Positions 6,923-16,300 of a stretch of 20,641 bases of DNA are shown here, piece after piece (the stretch's first letter is position 1; each line of letters starts with the position of its first letter). A program made the translations under genes and the position numbers. The DNA is from an uncultured Ruminococcus sp. (lineage in GTDB: Bacteria > Bacillota > Clostridia > Oscillospirales > Ruminococcaceae): positions 1 through 20,641 of the forward strand of contig NZ_CAMHRZ010000028.1 of assembly GCF_946187255.1 (NCBI RefSeq). The letters are read 5' to 3'. The notes under the pieces are model-generated. The model was not told where the DNA came from and ran no database searches. It was given only the letters and a program-made list of their open reading frames with translations.

Positions 6923-9043
6923 TTACTTGATAGTTATATCAAAGGCTCTGCTATTAATGCTGCTGAGATCCCACTCGCCGTTCACCTTAGCGCAAACAAC
7001 TGCCTTGTAAGTGCCTGCGGAGATCTTCTTAGAGGTATAAGTGGTAACGTTGCCGGGCATCTGATCCTGAACTCTCCACTTGCCTGCGGAATATACAGCT
7101 ATGCCGTATTTCTCGGCACCTGCAACAGGTGTCCAGCTGAGTTTGAACTGCTTGCCCTGAACTGCTGTCTTTACAACGGGATACTTGCTGCCTGCCGATA
7201 TTACTATCGCATTGGAAGTATCCTTGTTCCATACACCGTTCACTCTTGAAAGGACAGCGACCTTGTAATTCTTGCCCGCTGTAAGTCCTTTCAGATCGTA
7301 GGAAGTGCCTGCGCCCTGCGCGAGTATGGTCCACTTGCCATTGACAAATCCGCAGACCGCATACTTGTCAGCGCCCTCAACTGCCGACCATTTCAGTTCA
7401 GCCGCACCGTCCTTAGCCTTATAGGATACCTCAGGGTTCTCGGGAGCGCTTTCCACCTTTACAGTCGCGGGGATGGTCACCCAGTCAGCAACTGCGACAT
7501 CTTCTGCTTCATCATCAAGATAGTTAGCTATTCCTGTGGATCCGTTGCCCTCACCCATGTCAGTGGTGGTTACTGTAAGATCATCAGATGTCGGTGTAAC
7601 AGTCAGTGTTCCGAGCCTGATCCAGTCATTGAAAACAACATCATCGCAAAAATCGAAATCATAGCCCATAAATCCATAATCTTCGATATCAGGATCCTCA
7701 GCTTTCACTTCTTCGGATACTTTTCCATGATAACCCCAGTCATCGAAACCTAACTTTTCCAGCGATTCGGTATCGATCTCAAATGCATCATCTCCGTCGT
7801 CGATGTAACCGCCCTCAACATTAAATGCAAACTGGATCGAATCTATATTTCTATTTGATTTGACCAGTACATCGAACTTGGTCTTCTGATTGCGCTTGAT
7901 CTCATTGCTATTGGGACTTATTTTCAGATATACGGTATCTTCCTTGCCGCTGACCTTAACGTCTGCGGGGATGGTCACCCACTTTGCATTCTCGTCGATA
8001 TTGTAGAGAGCAATGCCTGTTGCGTCATTGCCCTCACCCATGTCAGATGTGGTCACTGTCAGTTCATCGGATGTAGGTGTCACCATCAGTGTTCCCAGCT
8101 TTATCCAGTCATCGATAACAGCATCATCGCTGAAATCCATATCATAAGCCATGAATCCGTAATCGTAAACATCATCGACTGCACTGTACTCTTCTGCCAG
8201 TTTACCTGAATAACCCCAGTCATCAAAACCTAACTTTTCCAGTGAATCTGTATCGAAAACAAACTCGCTCTCGCCGTCTTCGATATATCCGCCATCTACA
8301 TCAAACGCAAACTGCAGTGCATCCAGCTCAACATCCGCCTTGACATAAACATCAAAACCTGTCTTCTCATTGAGCTTTACATCTTCATTCTGCGCTTCGA
8401 TCTTCAGATAGCAATTTCCCTCAATGCTGCTGATATTAACGTTTGCGGGGATAGTTACCCAGTTAGCTTCCATGACATCTTCTGCTTCATCATCAAGATA
8501 GTTAGCTATTCCTGTGGCTCCATTGCCCTCACCCATATCAGTGGTGCTCACTGTCAGCTCATCGGATGTGGGTGTAACAGTCAATGTGCCGATCCTGATC
8601 CAGTCATCGAAAACAACATCATCACAAAAATCGAAATCATAGCCCATAAATCCATAATCTTCGATATCAGGATCCTCAGCTTTCACTTCTTCGGATACTT
8701 TTCCATGATAATCCCAGTCATCGAAACCTAACTTTTCCAATGCTTCGGTATCAAGCTCAAACGCATCATCTCCGTCATCGATGTATCCGCCCTCAACATT
8801 GAATGCAAACTGCAGTGAATCTATATTTCTGTTTGATTTTACCAGAACATCAAACTGAGTCTTCTCATTGAGCTTGATATCCTCGTTCTGCGCTTCGATC
8901 TTGAGATAAACATTACCCTCGCTAGCTGCTGCGGCACTTGATGTAACCAGTACCTTTTCAGTCCATGAGTTCTGGGGCAGATATCCTGCTGCACCGACCA
9001 TCATTGCCGTTGAACACGCTATTGCTGCTGCTTTCTTTTTCAT
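6923..9043 (-). CDS. Secreted protein with three cohesin-like repeats and two FN3-like domains
   Basis: 706 residues from the ATG at 9043, which has AGGAGG 6 nt upstream. An in-frame ATG ten codons earlier (9073) lacks a ribosome site. A signal peptide (MKKKAAAIACSTAMMVGAAG, probable cleavage near the AAAA at 37-40) is followed by three tandem modules at about 44-204, 210-365 and 370-530. Each has the order YLKI, FDV(L/Y)VK, (L/I)QFAF, GGYI(D/E)DG, LEKLGFDDW, YGFM, DDW, GTLTVTPTSD, DMGEGN and WVTIPA. The pattern suggests a beta-sandwich of the cohesin/carbohydrate-binding fold, rich in Asp. Two FN3-like domains (about 534-617 and 618-706) complete it. There is no dockerin, sortase motif or membrane anchor, so it is probably released or held non-covalently. 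A consensus promoter precedes it and a strong terminator follows it. The cohesin relation is inferred from pattern, not alignment. Confidence 0.87.
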   Translation of the reverse strand: MKKKAAAIACSTAMMVGAAGYLPQNSWTEKVLVTSSAAAASEGNVYLKIEAQNEDIKLNEKTQFDVLVKSNRNIDSLQFAFNVEGGYIDDGDDAFELDTEALEKLGFDDWDYHGKVSEEVKAEDPDIEDYGFMGYDFDFCDDVVFDDWIRIGTLTVTPTSDELTVSTTDMGEGNGATGIANYLDDEAEDVMEANWVTIPANVNISSIEGNCYLKIEAQNEDVKLNEKTGFDVYVKADVELDALQFAFDVDGGYIEDGESEFVFDTDSLEKLGFDDWGYSGKLAEEYSAVDDVYDYGFMAYDMDFSDDAVIDDWIKLGTLMVTPTSDELTVTTSDMGEGNDATGIALYNIDENAKWVTIPADVKVSGKEDTVYLKISPNSNEIKRNQKTKFDVLVKSNRNIDSIQFAFNVEGGYIDDGDDAFEIDTESLEKLGFDDWGYHGKVSEEVKAEDPDIEDYGFMGYDFDFCDDVVFNDWIRLGTLTVTPTSDDLTVTTTDMGEGNGSTGIANYLDDEAEDVAVADWVTIPATVKVESAPENPEVSYKAKDGAAELKWSAVEGADKYAVCGFVNGKWTILAQGAGTSYDLKGLTAGKNYKVAVLSRVNGVWNKDTSNAIVISAGSKYPVVKTAVQGKQFKLSWTPVAGAEKYGIAVYSAGKWRVQDQMPGNVTTYTSKKISAGTYKAVVCAKVNGEWDLSSINSRAFDITIK
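7647..7761 (-). repeat. Near-identical DNA copy within repeat 3 of the secreted protein gene
   Basis: These 115 bp match 8625-8739 with a single difference (7734 against 8712). The two copies lie 978 bp (326 codons) apart, at the same point of modules 3 and 1. The middle module differs much more. Confidence 0.9.
8625..8739 (-). repeat. Near-identical DNA copy within repeat 1 of the secreted protein gene
   Basis: Partner of 7647-7761: 114 of 115 bases are identical by direct reading. It encodes the GFDDW to CDDVVF part of module 1. Confidence 0.9.
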
Positions 9044-9102
9044 TACTTTCCTCCTACATTTTGTCTCAGACATGGCTCATTGCCATTTTTTGTGTACAAC
9101 AT

Positions 9103-9131
9103 ATTATAACGCATTTAAGTAATTTTGTCAA
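9103..9131 (-). promoter_or_regulatory. Consensus sigma-A promoter of the cohesin-like repeat gene
   Basis: Minus strand: TTGACA (9126-9131), a 17-nt spacer and TATAAT (9103-9108), both hexamers perfect. The predicted start near 9096 gives a leader of about 50 nt with a small ATGGC/GCCAT hairpin. Confidence 0.92.
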
Positions 9132-9204
9132 GTGGGTTAATTTTTTAGTACATTTCATTGGACTGATGAGAAATCTATATGGATGCGGAAGCAAACAAAA
9201 GCTC

Positions 9205-9292
9205 AAAACAAACTAATCCGCGAAGCGAGCTTTGGGTCAAGCTATAGTTTGTGCCAGATGATAGTTTGCTCCTACGTTCCTTAGTTTGTTTT
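9205..9292. repeat. 88-bp element with perfect 12-bp terminal inverted repeats
   Basis: AAAACAAACTAA (9205-9216) and its exact reverse complement (9281-9292) flank 64 bp that contain two more TAGTTTG copies (9245-9251 and 9262-9268), so the left arm can pair in three registers. It occupies the centre of the 353-bp gene-free gap 9044-9396, which otherwise holds only the two divergent promoters. No coding sequence or transposase is visible. A U-tract does not follow either arm closely enough for a typical terminator. Confidence 0.55.
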
Positions 9293-9315
9293 TGTTCTCC
9301 CTTTCCCGAATATTA

Positions 9316-9345
9316 TTGACAATTCACCCAGATTATGCAAATATT
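9316..9345 (+). promoter_or_regulatory. Probable promoter of the sirtuin gene
   Basis: A perfect TTGACA (9316-9321), an 18-nt spacer and a weaker AATATT (9340-9345), about 50 nt before the ATG at 9397. The -10 matches 4 of 6 consensus positions. Confidence 0.5.
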
Positions 9346-9396
9346 TAGTCAGCAAACCAAAATGACCCGGACCCATGACCCAAAAGGAGTAACGCA

Positions 9397-10125
9397 ATGA
9401 GTTCCAATGACGAAAAGATCGAAGAACTGCGCAAAGCGGTTGACAATGCCGAAAACATCGTGTTCTTCGGCGGCGCAGGTGTTTCAACCGAGAGCGGCTT
9501 GCCCGATTTTCGCGGAGAAAAAGGATTATACACCCCAAAGTATGATCTCCCGCCCGCTTCCTATTTAAGTGCCCGACTGCTGAAATACGATCCCGAAGAG
9601 TTTTTCAAATTCCAGCGCAAGAGGATCTTGGGCTTTAACGTTCAGCCTAACGCCGCTCACCTGAAACTGGCTGAATGGGAAAAGCAGGGAAAGCTGCGTG
9701 CTGTGATCACCCAGAATATCGACGGTCTGCATCAGGCGGCAGGCAGCAAAAAGGTGATAGAGCTTCACGGCAACACCATGCACTGCCACTGCATGGTCTG
9801 TCACAAGGCATATAAAATATCCGCCATCACCGAGACAGAGGGCGTGCCGCGATGCAAGATATGTCACGGCATCATCAAGCCCGATACAGTTCTGTACGAC
9901 GAAAAGCTTGATGCACGCCTGCTGAAAAAAGCGGCTGACCATATCCGAAAGGCGGATATGCTGATCGTGGGCGGAACATCACTGAAGGTGAGTCCCGCTG
10001 TCAGTCTGGTGCATGAATTCAAAAACAAACCCTTTGTGCTCATCAATAAGGGTCTGACACCAATGGATGAACGCGCTGACATACGGATATACGACAAGAT
10101 CGGAGAGGTTTTTTCGGCGCTGTAA
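9397..10125 (+). CDS. NAD-dependent protein deacylase (Sir2 family)
   Basis: 242 residues. NAD binding is shown by GGAGVSTESGLPDFRG (25-40) and TQNIDGLH (105-112). The catalytic base is His124 in ELHGN, the structural zinc site is Cys132-x2-Cys135 with Cys153-x2-Cys156, and the distal NAD motif is GGTSLKVSP (192-200). It covers the whole domain without extra modules, like bacterial CobB or Thermotoga-type sirtuins, and should remove acyl groups from lysine while consuming NAD. It lacks an obvious Tyr/Arg pair of class III desuccinylases near residue 50-60, so deacetylation is more likely. AAGGAG lies 7 nt before the ATG. It is a single-gene unit between converging or divergent neighbours, with no sign of a linked defence partner. 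Confidence 0.95.
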   Translation: MSSNDEKIEELRKAVDNAENIVFFGGAGVSTESGLPDFRGEKGLYTPKYDLPPASYLSARLLKYDPEEFFKFQRKRILGFNVQPNAAHLKLAEWEKQGKLRAVITQNIDGLHQAAGSKKVIELHGNTMHCHCMVCHKAYKISAITETEGVPRCKICHGIIKPDTVLYDEKLDARLLKKAADHIRKADMLIVGGTSLKVSPAVSLVHEFKNKPFVLINKGLTPMDERADIRIYDKIGEVFSAL

Positions 10126-10152
10126 GCACACCGATCGTTATAGTATTAAAAC

Positions 10153-10178
10153 ATCGCTCCCCATTGCTGAGGAGCGAT
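10153..10178. terminator. Bidirectional hairpin between the sirtuin and the hybrid kinase
   Basis: A perfect 8-bp stem (ATCGCTCC / GGAGCGAT) with a 10-nt loop lies between two convergent genes. T-rich tails are present on both strands (TTTAAATT on plus, GTTTTAAT on minus), neither a clean run. Confidence 0.7.
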
Positions 10179-10200
10179 TTAAATTATTGGGTTTTGATCA

Positions 10201-13200
10201 TCAGTAGTTTTCCGCCTCATAGACCAGTTCACCGATGATGCTTATCAGATGCTCTGCCTCAACGGGCTTGCAGAGATGGGCGTTCATTCCTGCCTGCATG
10301 GAAAGCTGAACATCCTCATCAAAAGAATTGGCAGTCAGTGCGATTATGGGGATGCGCTTTGCGTCCTCTCTACTCATCGAACGTATGATCTTTGCAGCTT
10401 CAAGACCGTCCATCTTCGGCATTCGCACATCCATCAGTATGGCGGAATATATCCCCGCAGTGCTTTTCTCGAAAAGCTCCACAGCTATCTCGCCGTTCGC
10501 CGCATGATCCACCTTGATATTCTCCATTTCAAGCATATCCGTCATGATCTCAGCGTTTATCTCCACATCCTCAGCCAGCAGTATGCGCCTGCCGTCAAGC
10601 CTTGCTTTGTTCTTTTCCTTAAATACAGTCATACTGCTCTGTCTTGCTATGCGTCCCAGATAATTGATGATGGTCGATGCGAACAGCGGTTTTTCGAGAT
10701 AGTTCTCCACACCTGCATTGTTTGCTTCCTCACGGATATCGTCCCAGTTATACGCCGACATTGCCACAACAATGCTTTCATGTCCGTATTTTTTTAGTAT
10801 CGCGGCAGAAGTCTCCGCACCGCTCATACCGGGCATATTCCAGTCCATGAGAACGATATTATAAGGCTTGTTTCGGGTGTGTTGGATATCCAGTTTCCTT
10901 AGTGCTTCCTGTCCGCTCGTGCAGGTGTCCGCTTTAATGCCCGCTTCTTTCAGCACCATTCCCGCGTGCTCCGCTTCAAAGGGGTTATCATCCACAACGA
11001 GTATATTCATGGCTTGCAGGTCGAGTTCACCTGTGTATCCGTTACCCGCTCTGTCGGCTCTGCGGAGGGTGACTGTTACCGTTATCGCTGTGCCCTCATC
11101 TTTCTCAGAACCGATGTTTACCAGACCGTTCATCATTTCCAACAGCCGCTTTGTGACCATCATGCCGAGATCGCTTTTCCCGAATTCGGAACGGTCTTCT
11201 TCATCCCGCTGTGTCAACAGTCTGAATACCTTCCGCATTTCCTCATCATCCGTTATTGCTTCGGAAACATGGATGCTGATGCAAAGGGAGACCATGTCCT
11301 TATACTCTGTCATCTTTTCGGCTGTCAGAGTGATGCTTCCCGAAGCCGAAGTATACTGTATGACCTTTGAGAGGATATTCACCAGTATCTCTTTCAGCTT
11401 GATGTCATCACCGATATACGTTTCATCTGTCTGCTCCGACAACGACCATTCGTACTTCAGCCCTTTTTTGCGGCAAAGCGGAAGTATCTGCGAACTTATC
11501 TGTTCAAGCATCCCGCCGAGAGAGAATTTCACATATTTCAGTATCTCTTTGCCCGATTCAATACGGCTCATATCAATTATATCATTGATAAGGGAAAGAA
11601 GTGTATGGGCGCTGTCTCCGATCTTTTCAAGGTAACTGCGGGTCTCGGGGGTCATGCTGTCATTTTTCAGCGCCAGAGTATCCAGCCCGATGATCGCATT
11701 TATCGGAGTGCGTATCTCATGGCTCATGCCCGAAAGGAATCTGATCCTTGATCTGTTTGCTTCCTCCGCCAAATTCAGAGCATCGTACAGCGCTTCATTC
11801 TTCGCCATGACCTCACGCATCTCCGCATCCACATCGGTAAACCCGATGATGATATAATGCTCGTCGTTCTCCATGCGGGATATCTTCATGCTGTAATATA
11901 CAGGCTTGTTGAGTATCATCCTGCGGTATGTCATGACAAAGGTGTCCTTTTGTGTGAGTGTATTCATCAGCTTTTTGCGGTTCATGGCATTGAGGAAAGC
12001 CTCCCTGTCATCGGGGTGAACGCTCTCGCTGAGTTCCTTTTTGCAGTCGGTGAAAAAATGCCATCCCCGCCGAAGTTCGGAAAGGGTATTGCTGTCTTCA
12101 TCTCTGCGGTACTCCATGAATTTCTCAGAATTTGTGTTGACATAGAACATCTCCGCATAATCACGGGCGAGGGTCTGCGCGATGTGTGTGTACATAAGAC
12201 CCGTGTTTACAGCGCTTTCGTAGGCTTCCTTCGTCATTGCCTGCTCCCGCTGTATTTTCACAAGGTCGGTGATATCCTGACATATACCCAGTACGCAGAG
12301 CCTTCCTGAGGTATCGCGGTATTTCAGCTTTGTGGTCTGGAGCTGTCTCGGTCTTCCCAGCGCGTCGGATACATCCTCGTAGAATATGTAGGGCTTGCTG
12401 AGTGAGAGGGTGATGCCGTCCGCATTGACAAAATGTGCCGCCGTATCAGCGTCGAATATATCGGCATCCGTAAGCCCCAGCACCTCATCGGGGCTGTTTT
12501 TGTGGGCATAGTCAGCGAAAGCCTGATTGCAGGCGAGATACTTCCCGCTCTCCGCATCCTTTGTGAAGGTGATGCACGGCATATTATCCAGCAGTGAGCG
12601 AAATCTGTCCTTTAGTTCAGCGATCTTTTCGGACTCGCTGAGCTTTTTCTGATAGTCCTCTTTTTCATAGCCTGCCACATAGGAGTGCAGCAGACAGGTA
12701 CCAAGCATATACGCTATCGAATAAAGCGGAAGATAGGGGAACCACAGCTGTATCAGCAGGCAGAGAGCCATGATGACGCAGAAGGATACATGGATACGGT
12801 AGCGGCTGATGCTTTCCGATCTCGCTGATGCCCGTATCATATATGTGACCGCAAACAGGAAGTTGACGATCAGGAACAGTATCTGGCATATCAGCACGAC
12901 ATAGCGCAGGAAAAGCGGGTGGTATACACAGCTGCTGTCTACCGTGAAAAGCACCGGTTTAAATATATTGAACACAGTCACGCCGAATACCGCCACTGCC
13001 AGACACCTGCCCGCATTCACAAGGTAACGTCCCGACAAAGTCTTTTCGTTCATATACGCCACCAGGTTTTCAGTCCACAGGGATATGCCCGCCGCCACAG
13101 CGATAAAGTACAGGGTAGTATCGGCATAGAGCGCAAATGTCAGCTTTTTGTATTCAAACACGCCCCACAGGATATCGGTGACATAGTATGCGAGAACTGC

Positions 13201-13323
13201 ACACAGAAATCTTCTGTAGACGTTCCATACAGGTTTATCATAGACCTGCGACCCGCGAAGGATATCACGGTTCTCTATCAGCAATACCAGCGCAGCCAGC
13301 AGACCGATCACAGAATAATACAT
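10201..13323 (-). CDS. Membrane PAS-PAS hybrid histidine kinase with two receivers and a degenerate ATPase domain
   Basis: 1040 residues. About six membrane helices (3-215) are followed by two PAS domains (about 233-355 and 375-505), a HisKA helix with GMSHEIRTPINAIIG (His535), an ATPase-like domain (600-755) and two receivers. Receiver 1 (772-890) keeps DD, Asp827 and Lys878; receiver 2 (912-1030) keeps Glu-Asp, Asp965 and Lys1019. The ATPase region has lost key residues: the N-box reads NILSKVIQYT instead of the usual NA-x-K form, the DxGxG box is missing (VSEAITDD), and the G2 box is KSDLGM instead of GxGLGL. Autophosphorylation is therefore doubtful, while phosphotransfer parts look intact. 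It begins 6 nt after the GGDEF gene, so the two form an operon, and the PAS pair is paralogous to that protein's. Confidence 0.92.
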   Translation of the reverse strand: MYYSVIGLLAALVLLIENRDILRGSQVYDKPVWNVYRRFLCAVLAYYVTDILWGVFEYKKLTFALYADTTLYFIAVAAGISLWTENLVAYMNEKTLSGRYLVNAGRCLAVAVFGVTVFNIFKPVLFTVDSSCVYHPLFLRYVVLICQILFLIVNFLFAVTYMIRASARSESISRYRIHVSFCVIMALCLLIQLWFPYLPLYSIAYMLGTCLLHSYVAGYEKEDYQKKLSESEKIAELKDRFRSLLDNMPCITFTKDAESGKYLACNQAFADYAHKNSPDEVLGLTDADIFDADTAAHFVNADGITLSLSKPYIFYEDVSDALGRPRQLQTTKLKYRDTSGRLCVLGICQDITDLVKIQREQAMTKEAYESAVNTGLMYTHIAQTLARDYAEMFYVNTNSEKFMEYRRDEDSNTLSELRRGWHFFTDCKKELSESVHPDDREAFLNAMNRKKLMNTLTQKDTFVMTYRRMILNKPVYYSMKISRMENDEHYIIIGFTDVDAEMREVMAKNEALYDALNLAEEANRSRIRFLSGMSHEIRTPINAIIGLDTLALKNDSMTPETRSYLEKIGDSAHTLLSLINDIIDMSRIESGKEILKYVKFSLGGMLEQISSQILPLCRKKGLKYEWSLSEQTDETYIGDDIKLKEILVNILSKVIQYTSASGSITLTAEKMTEYKDMVSLCISIHVSEAITDDEEMRKVFRLLTQRDEEDRSEFGKSDLGMMVTKRLLEMMNGLVNIGSEKDEGTAITVTVTLRRADRAGNGYTGELDLQAMNILVVDDNPFEAEHAGMVLKEAGIKADTCTSGQEALRKLDIQHTRNKPYNIVLMDWNMPGMSGAETSAAILKKYGHESIVVAMSAYNWDDIREEANNAGVENYLEKPLFASTIINYLGRIARQSSMTVFKEKNKARLDGRRILLAEDVEINAEIMTDMLEMENIKVDHAANGEIAVELFEKSTAGIYSAILMDVRMPKMDGLEAAKIIRSMSREDAKRIPIIALTANSFDEDVQLSMQAGMNAHLCKPVEAEHLISIIGELVYEAENY

Positions 13324-13329
13324 ATATCC

Positions 13330-16300
13330 CTATCCTTTCCGCTTCTTTTCTTTGAGATCACTCTTGTTCTCATACATTTTCTGATCTGCACGTTCGTATA
13401 CATGGGCTACCTTGTCATCATGTTCATATCGTGCCATTCCCAGTGCGATGACGATGCCGCCGTTAGCTACGGCTTCTGCGTTGCGGTCGTTCATCATCTG
13501 TATCAGTTCGTCTATGCGGGCATAATCGTCCCCATGAGAAAACACAGCAAACTCATCTCCGCCCACACGGAACACGGGACTGCGCTTGAATGTGGTACAT
13601 ATTATCGCGCAGGCATCCCTGATGAACTGGTCGCCCGCCTTGTGCCCCTGAGTATCGTTGACCTTTTTCAGGTCGTTGACATCCAGTATGGTTATGGCAA
13701 AATCGGGGGCTCGGTTCATCTCGATCTGTGCGTTCAGTCTTTCCTCGTATACACGGTAGGCATTCCTGTTCTTGACCCCTGTTAGAGCGTCGATGTTGGC
13801 TTCTATCCTTGCCTGCGCCAGTCTTCTGCTGTATTCCTCCTCCTGACGTACCTGCGCATCGATATCGTTGATGCCCACTACCAGCCGCTCTCCGTCATGT
13901 TCTTCCACAAGGGCAGCTTTAAGCTGAACATAGCGGGCTTCTTCATTCATCATCAGGCGGTAGCTGAGGGTGAATATCCCGTTGTTTGCCACTTCATTTA
14001 CAGCATTTTCCATTGTAAGGGCAGTGAACACCCTGTTCTGATCTTCGGAATAGACCTGACCTATTATCTTCTCTCTTAGTACCGAGAAGAACTTCTCGCC
14101 CTCTGCGGGCATATTCACGGCTTCAAAACCGTCGGTGGAGCTGTACTTGCGGTAGCGTCCCGTTTCGGGAACTACGATATATATGCACAAAAACTCGCCC
14201 GCCAGTGCGCTGACTCTGCTGTAGGCGGTCTGTTCTTCCAGCATTCGCTGTGCCGCCTGACGGCTTCTCATCTGTTCGTCGATATCAGTTATACTCAGTA
14301 TGATGAACCGCTCATCATCATGCATTCGGGTGACTTTCATATTGACGTATCTCGGCTGACCGTCCGTTATCATGCGGTATGTCATCATGAAGATATTGTT
14401 CTTGTCAAGCTCGGCTTCCAGAGTTTTCCTCTCCATCGCGCGGATGACTTCTTCGCGGTCTTCGGCATAAACATTCACCTCTGCCGCATCATGACCCTCT
14501 TCAAAGAAATGCCAGCCTCGTCTTACTTCGGTAAGGCTGCCGTCCTTTTCATCCGAACGATACTCGATAAACTCCTCCGTGTTGATATCGATATAGAAAA
14601 GATCCTTAAAGCCCTGTGCCAGCGCCTGCGCGATGTGGGTAAAGATAAGACCGTTGCTTCGCGCCTTTTCGTAGGATTCCTTTGTTGAAGCCTTGTCTCT
14701 TGAAATGCGCAGACTGTCGGAAATGTCCTGGAATATCGCCAGTATGCACAGCCTTCCGTTGGCATCGGTGTATTTCTGCTTGATAGCCTTGACGTTCACG
14801 TTATTCCCGAAAACGTCTTTCATATTATCATAGTATACCAGCGGCTCGTCCATTGAAAGCACCATTTTGTCGTCTTCGGCAAAGCGTGCGGTCTGTTCCT
14901 CATCGAAAACATCCGAAGCCTTCAGTCCCAAAACTGCTGACGGGTCTTTCTTGTGGATATAATCCGCGAACATCTGATTGCAGGCAAGGTATTCCCCTGT
15001 TTTGGCATCCTTTGTGAGATATATTCCCGGCATATTGTCAAGCAGTGAGGATATGGTCTGCTGAAGATCCGCGATCTGTTCCGCTTTCTCCAGCAGGTGC
15101 TTCTGTTTGCTGGCTATGCGTTCCGCTTTCAGCTTCTGGTTAAGCAGGAAGAGTATTATCCCGAAAAGTACCGTCATCACCGCCAGCACTGCCAGCCAGT
15201 TATCCTTCAAAAACTGCATGAAAGAAACTTTCTGATCCTTGTAGATGTAGGAAGCCAGTGCGCTGTCGATCTCGCCCGACTTTGTGGTGAGCACCGTCTT
15301 GTTCATGACGGAGTAAAGTTCAAGATCGTTCCTTCTTATGGCAAAGGATAATTCCAGCGCCTCACCTGTGGGAACGGTGTACAGCTTGTTCTTTTTCAGC
15401 GTTTCTTCCTCTGAGGGTATCCTGTAATTGCTGACCAGCACGCAGTCAGCCTCACCCTTTGCCACCGCATCATAGCAGGCAGGGAGCCCATTGTAAGTCT
15501 GTATCTCACCTTCGGGGTAGTAGTCCTTTATAAAGCTCTCGATGTTCACCATATTTACATTGACAGCGAACCTGAGCCTGCTCTCATCGGAAAGCTCCTG
15601 ACGGTCGGACAGGCGCAGTATGGCGTTCATTCCTGTCTCCATCGCAGGATCGGTGAGCATTATCCCACGCTGTTCGGCGTCGTAGGTGCTCATACACAAT
15701 GGGAATATGCAGTCCACCTCTCCCGCTTCCAGCGCATCCAGTGCATCCTGGGTGGAATCATAGGGTATAGTCTTGAAACTGAGAGCGGAGCTGTTGAAAT
15801 TGTTTTCGGCGTGAACAAGGTAGTCTTTCAGTGCGCCCGTGAGCTCGCCTGTATCTTCATCAGTGCTGCAAAAAGGCAGGTAATTGTCCCTGTAACCTAT
15901 GCGTATCTCCCCGTGTTCCGTCAGCCAGTCTTCCTGCTGAGGTGTGAGCAGAGCATTTGCCGACCTGAAATAAATGCGGTCTTCCGCGATCTTCTCGTTG
16001 AAATAGGGGTCATCGTCCTGTATCTTCTCCATAGCCCTGTCCAGCTCTTCCAGCAGGTCGGGGCGGGACTTGCTGACGGCATAGTAATAATCCGAGCCGC
16101 CTATCCTGCAAACGGGCACCGCATTCCTGACGTAATCGTAGGTGAATATGGAAGCGTAAGCGTCAAGCTCGTGGTTTTCCAGCTTTGCCATCGAGCCGTC
16201 CTCCGTATCCGTCATGGGGACGATCTCAGGGGACAGACCGTTCTGTTCCGCCCATTCCTCCAAAAGTTCCTGCTGGAAGCTGTCTTTGTTTACACCGATG

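Noticed and set aside
6923..9043. Dockerin module or sortase anchor in the repeat protein
   Set aside because: No duplicated calcium-loop dockerin segment, no LPxTG-type motif and no C-terminal membrane helix; the protein ends in FDITIK after the second FN3-like domain.
9044..9396. A tRNA or other known RNA gene in the largest intergenic gap
   Set aside because: No cloverleaf or T-loop pattern (GTTCRA) with matching acceptor arms; only promoters and the 88-bp inverted-repeat element are visible.
9397..10125. Sirtuin as part of an anti-phage system (Thoeris- or DSR-like)
   Set aside because: It is a compact 242-residue CobB-like enzyme with no effector fusion and no neighbouring helicase, nuclease or TIR gene.
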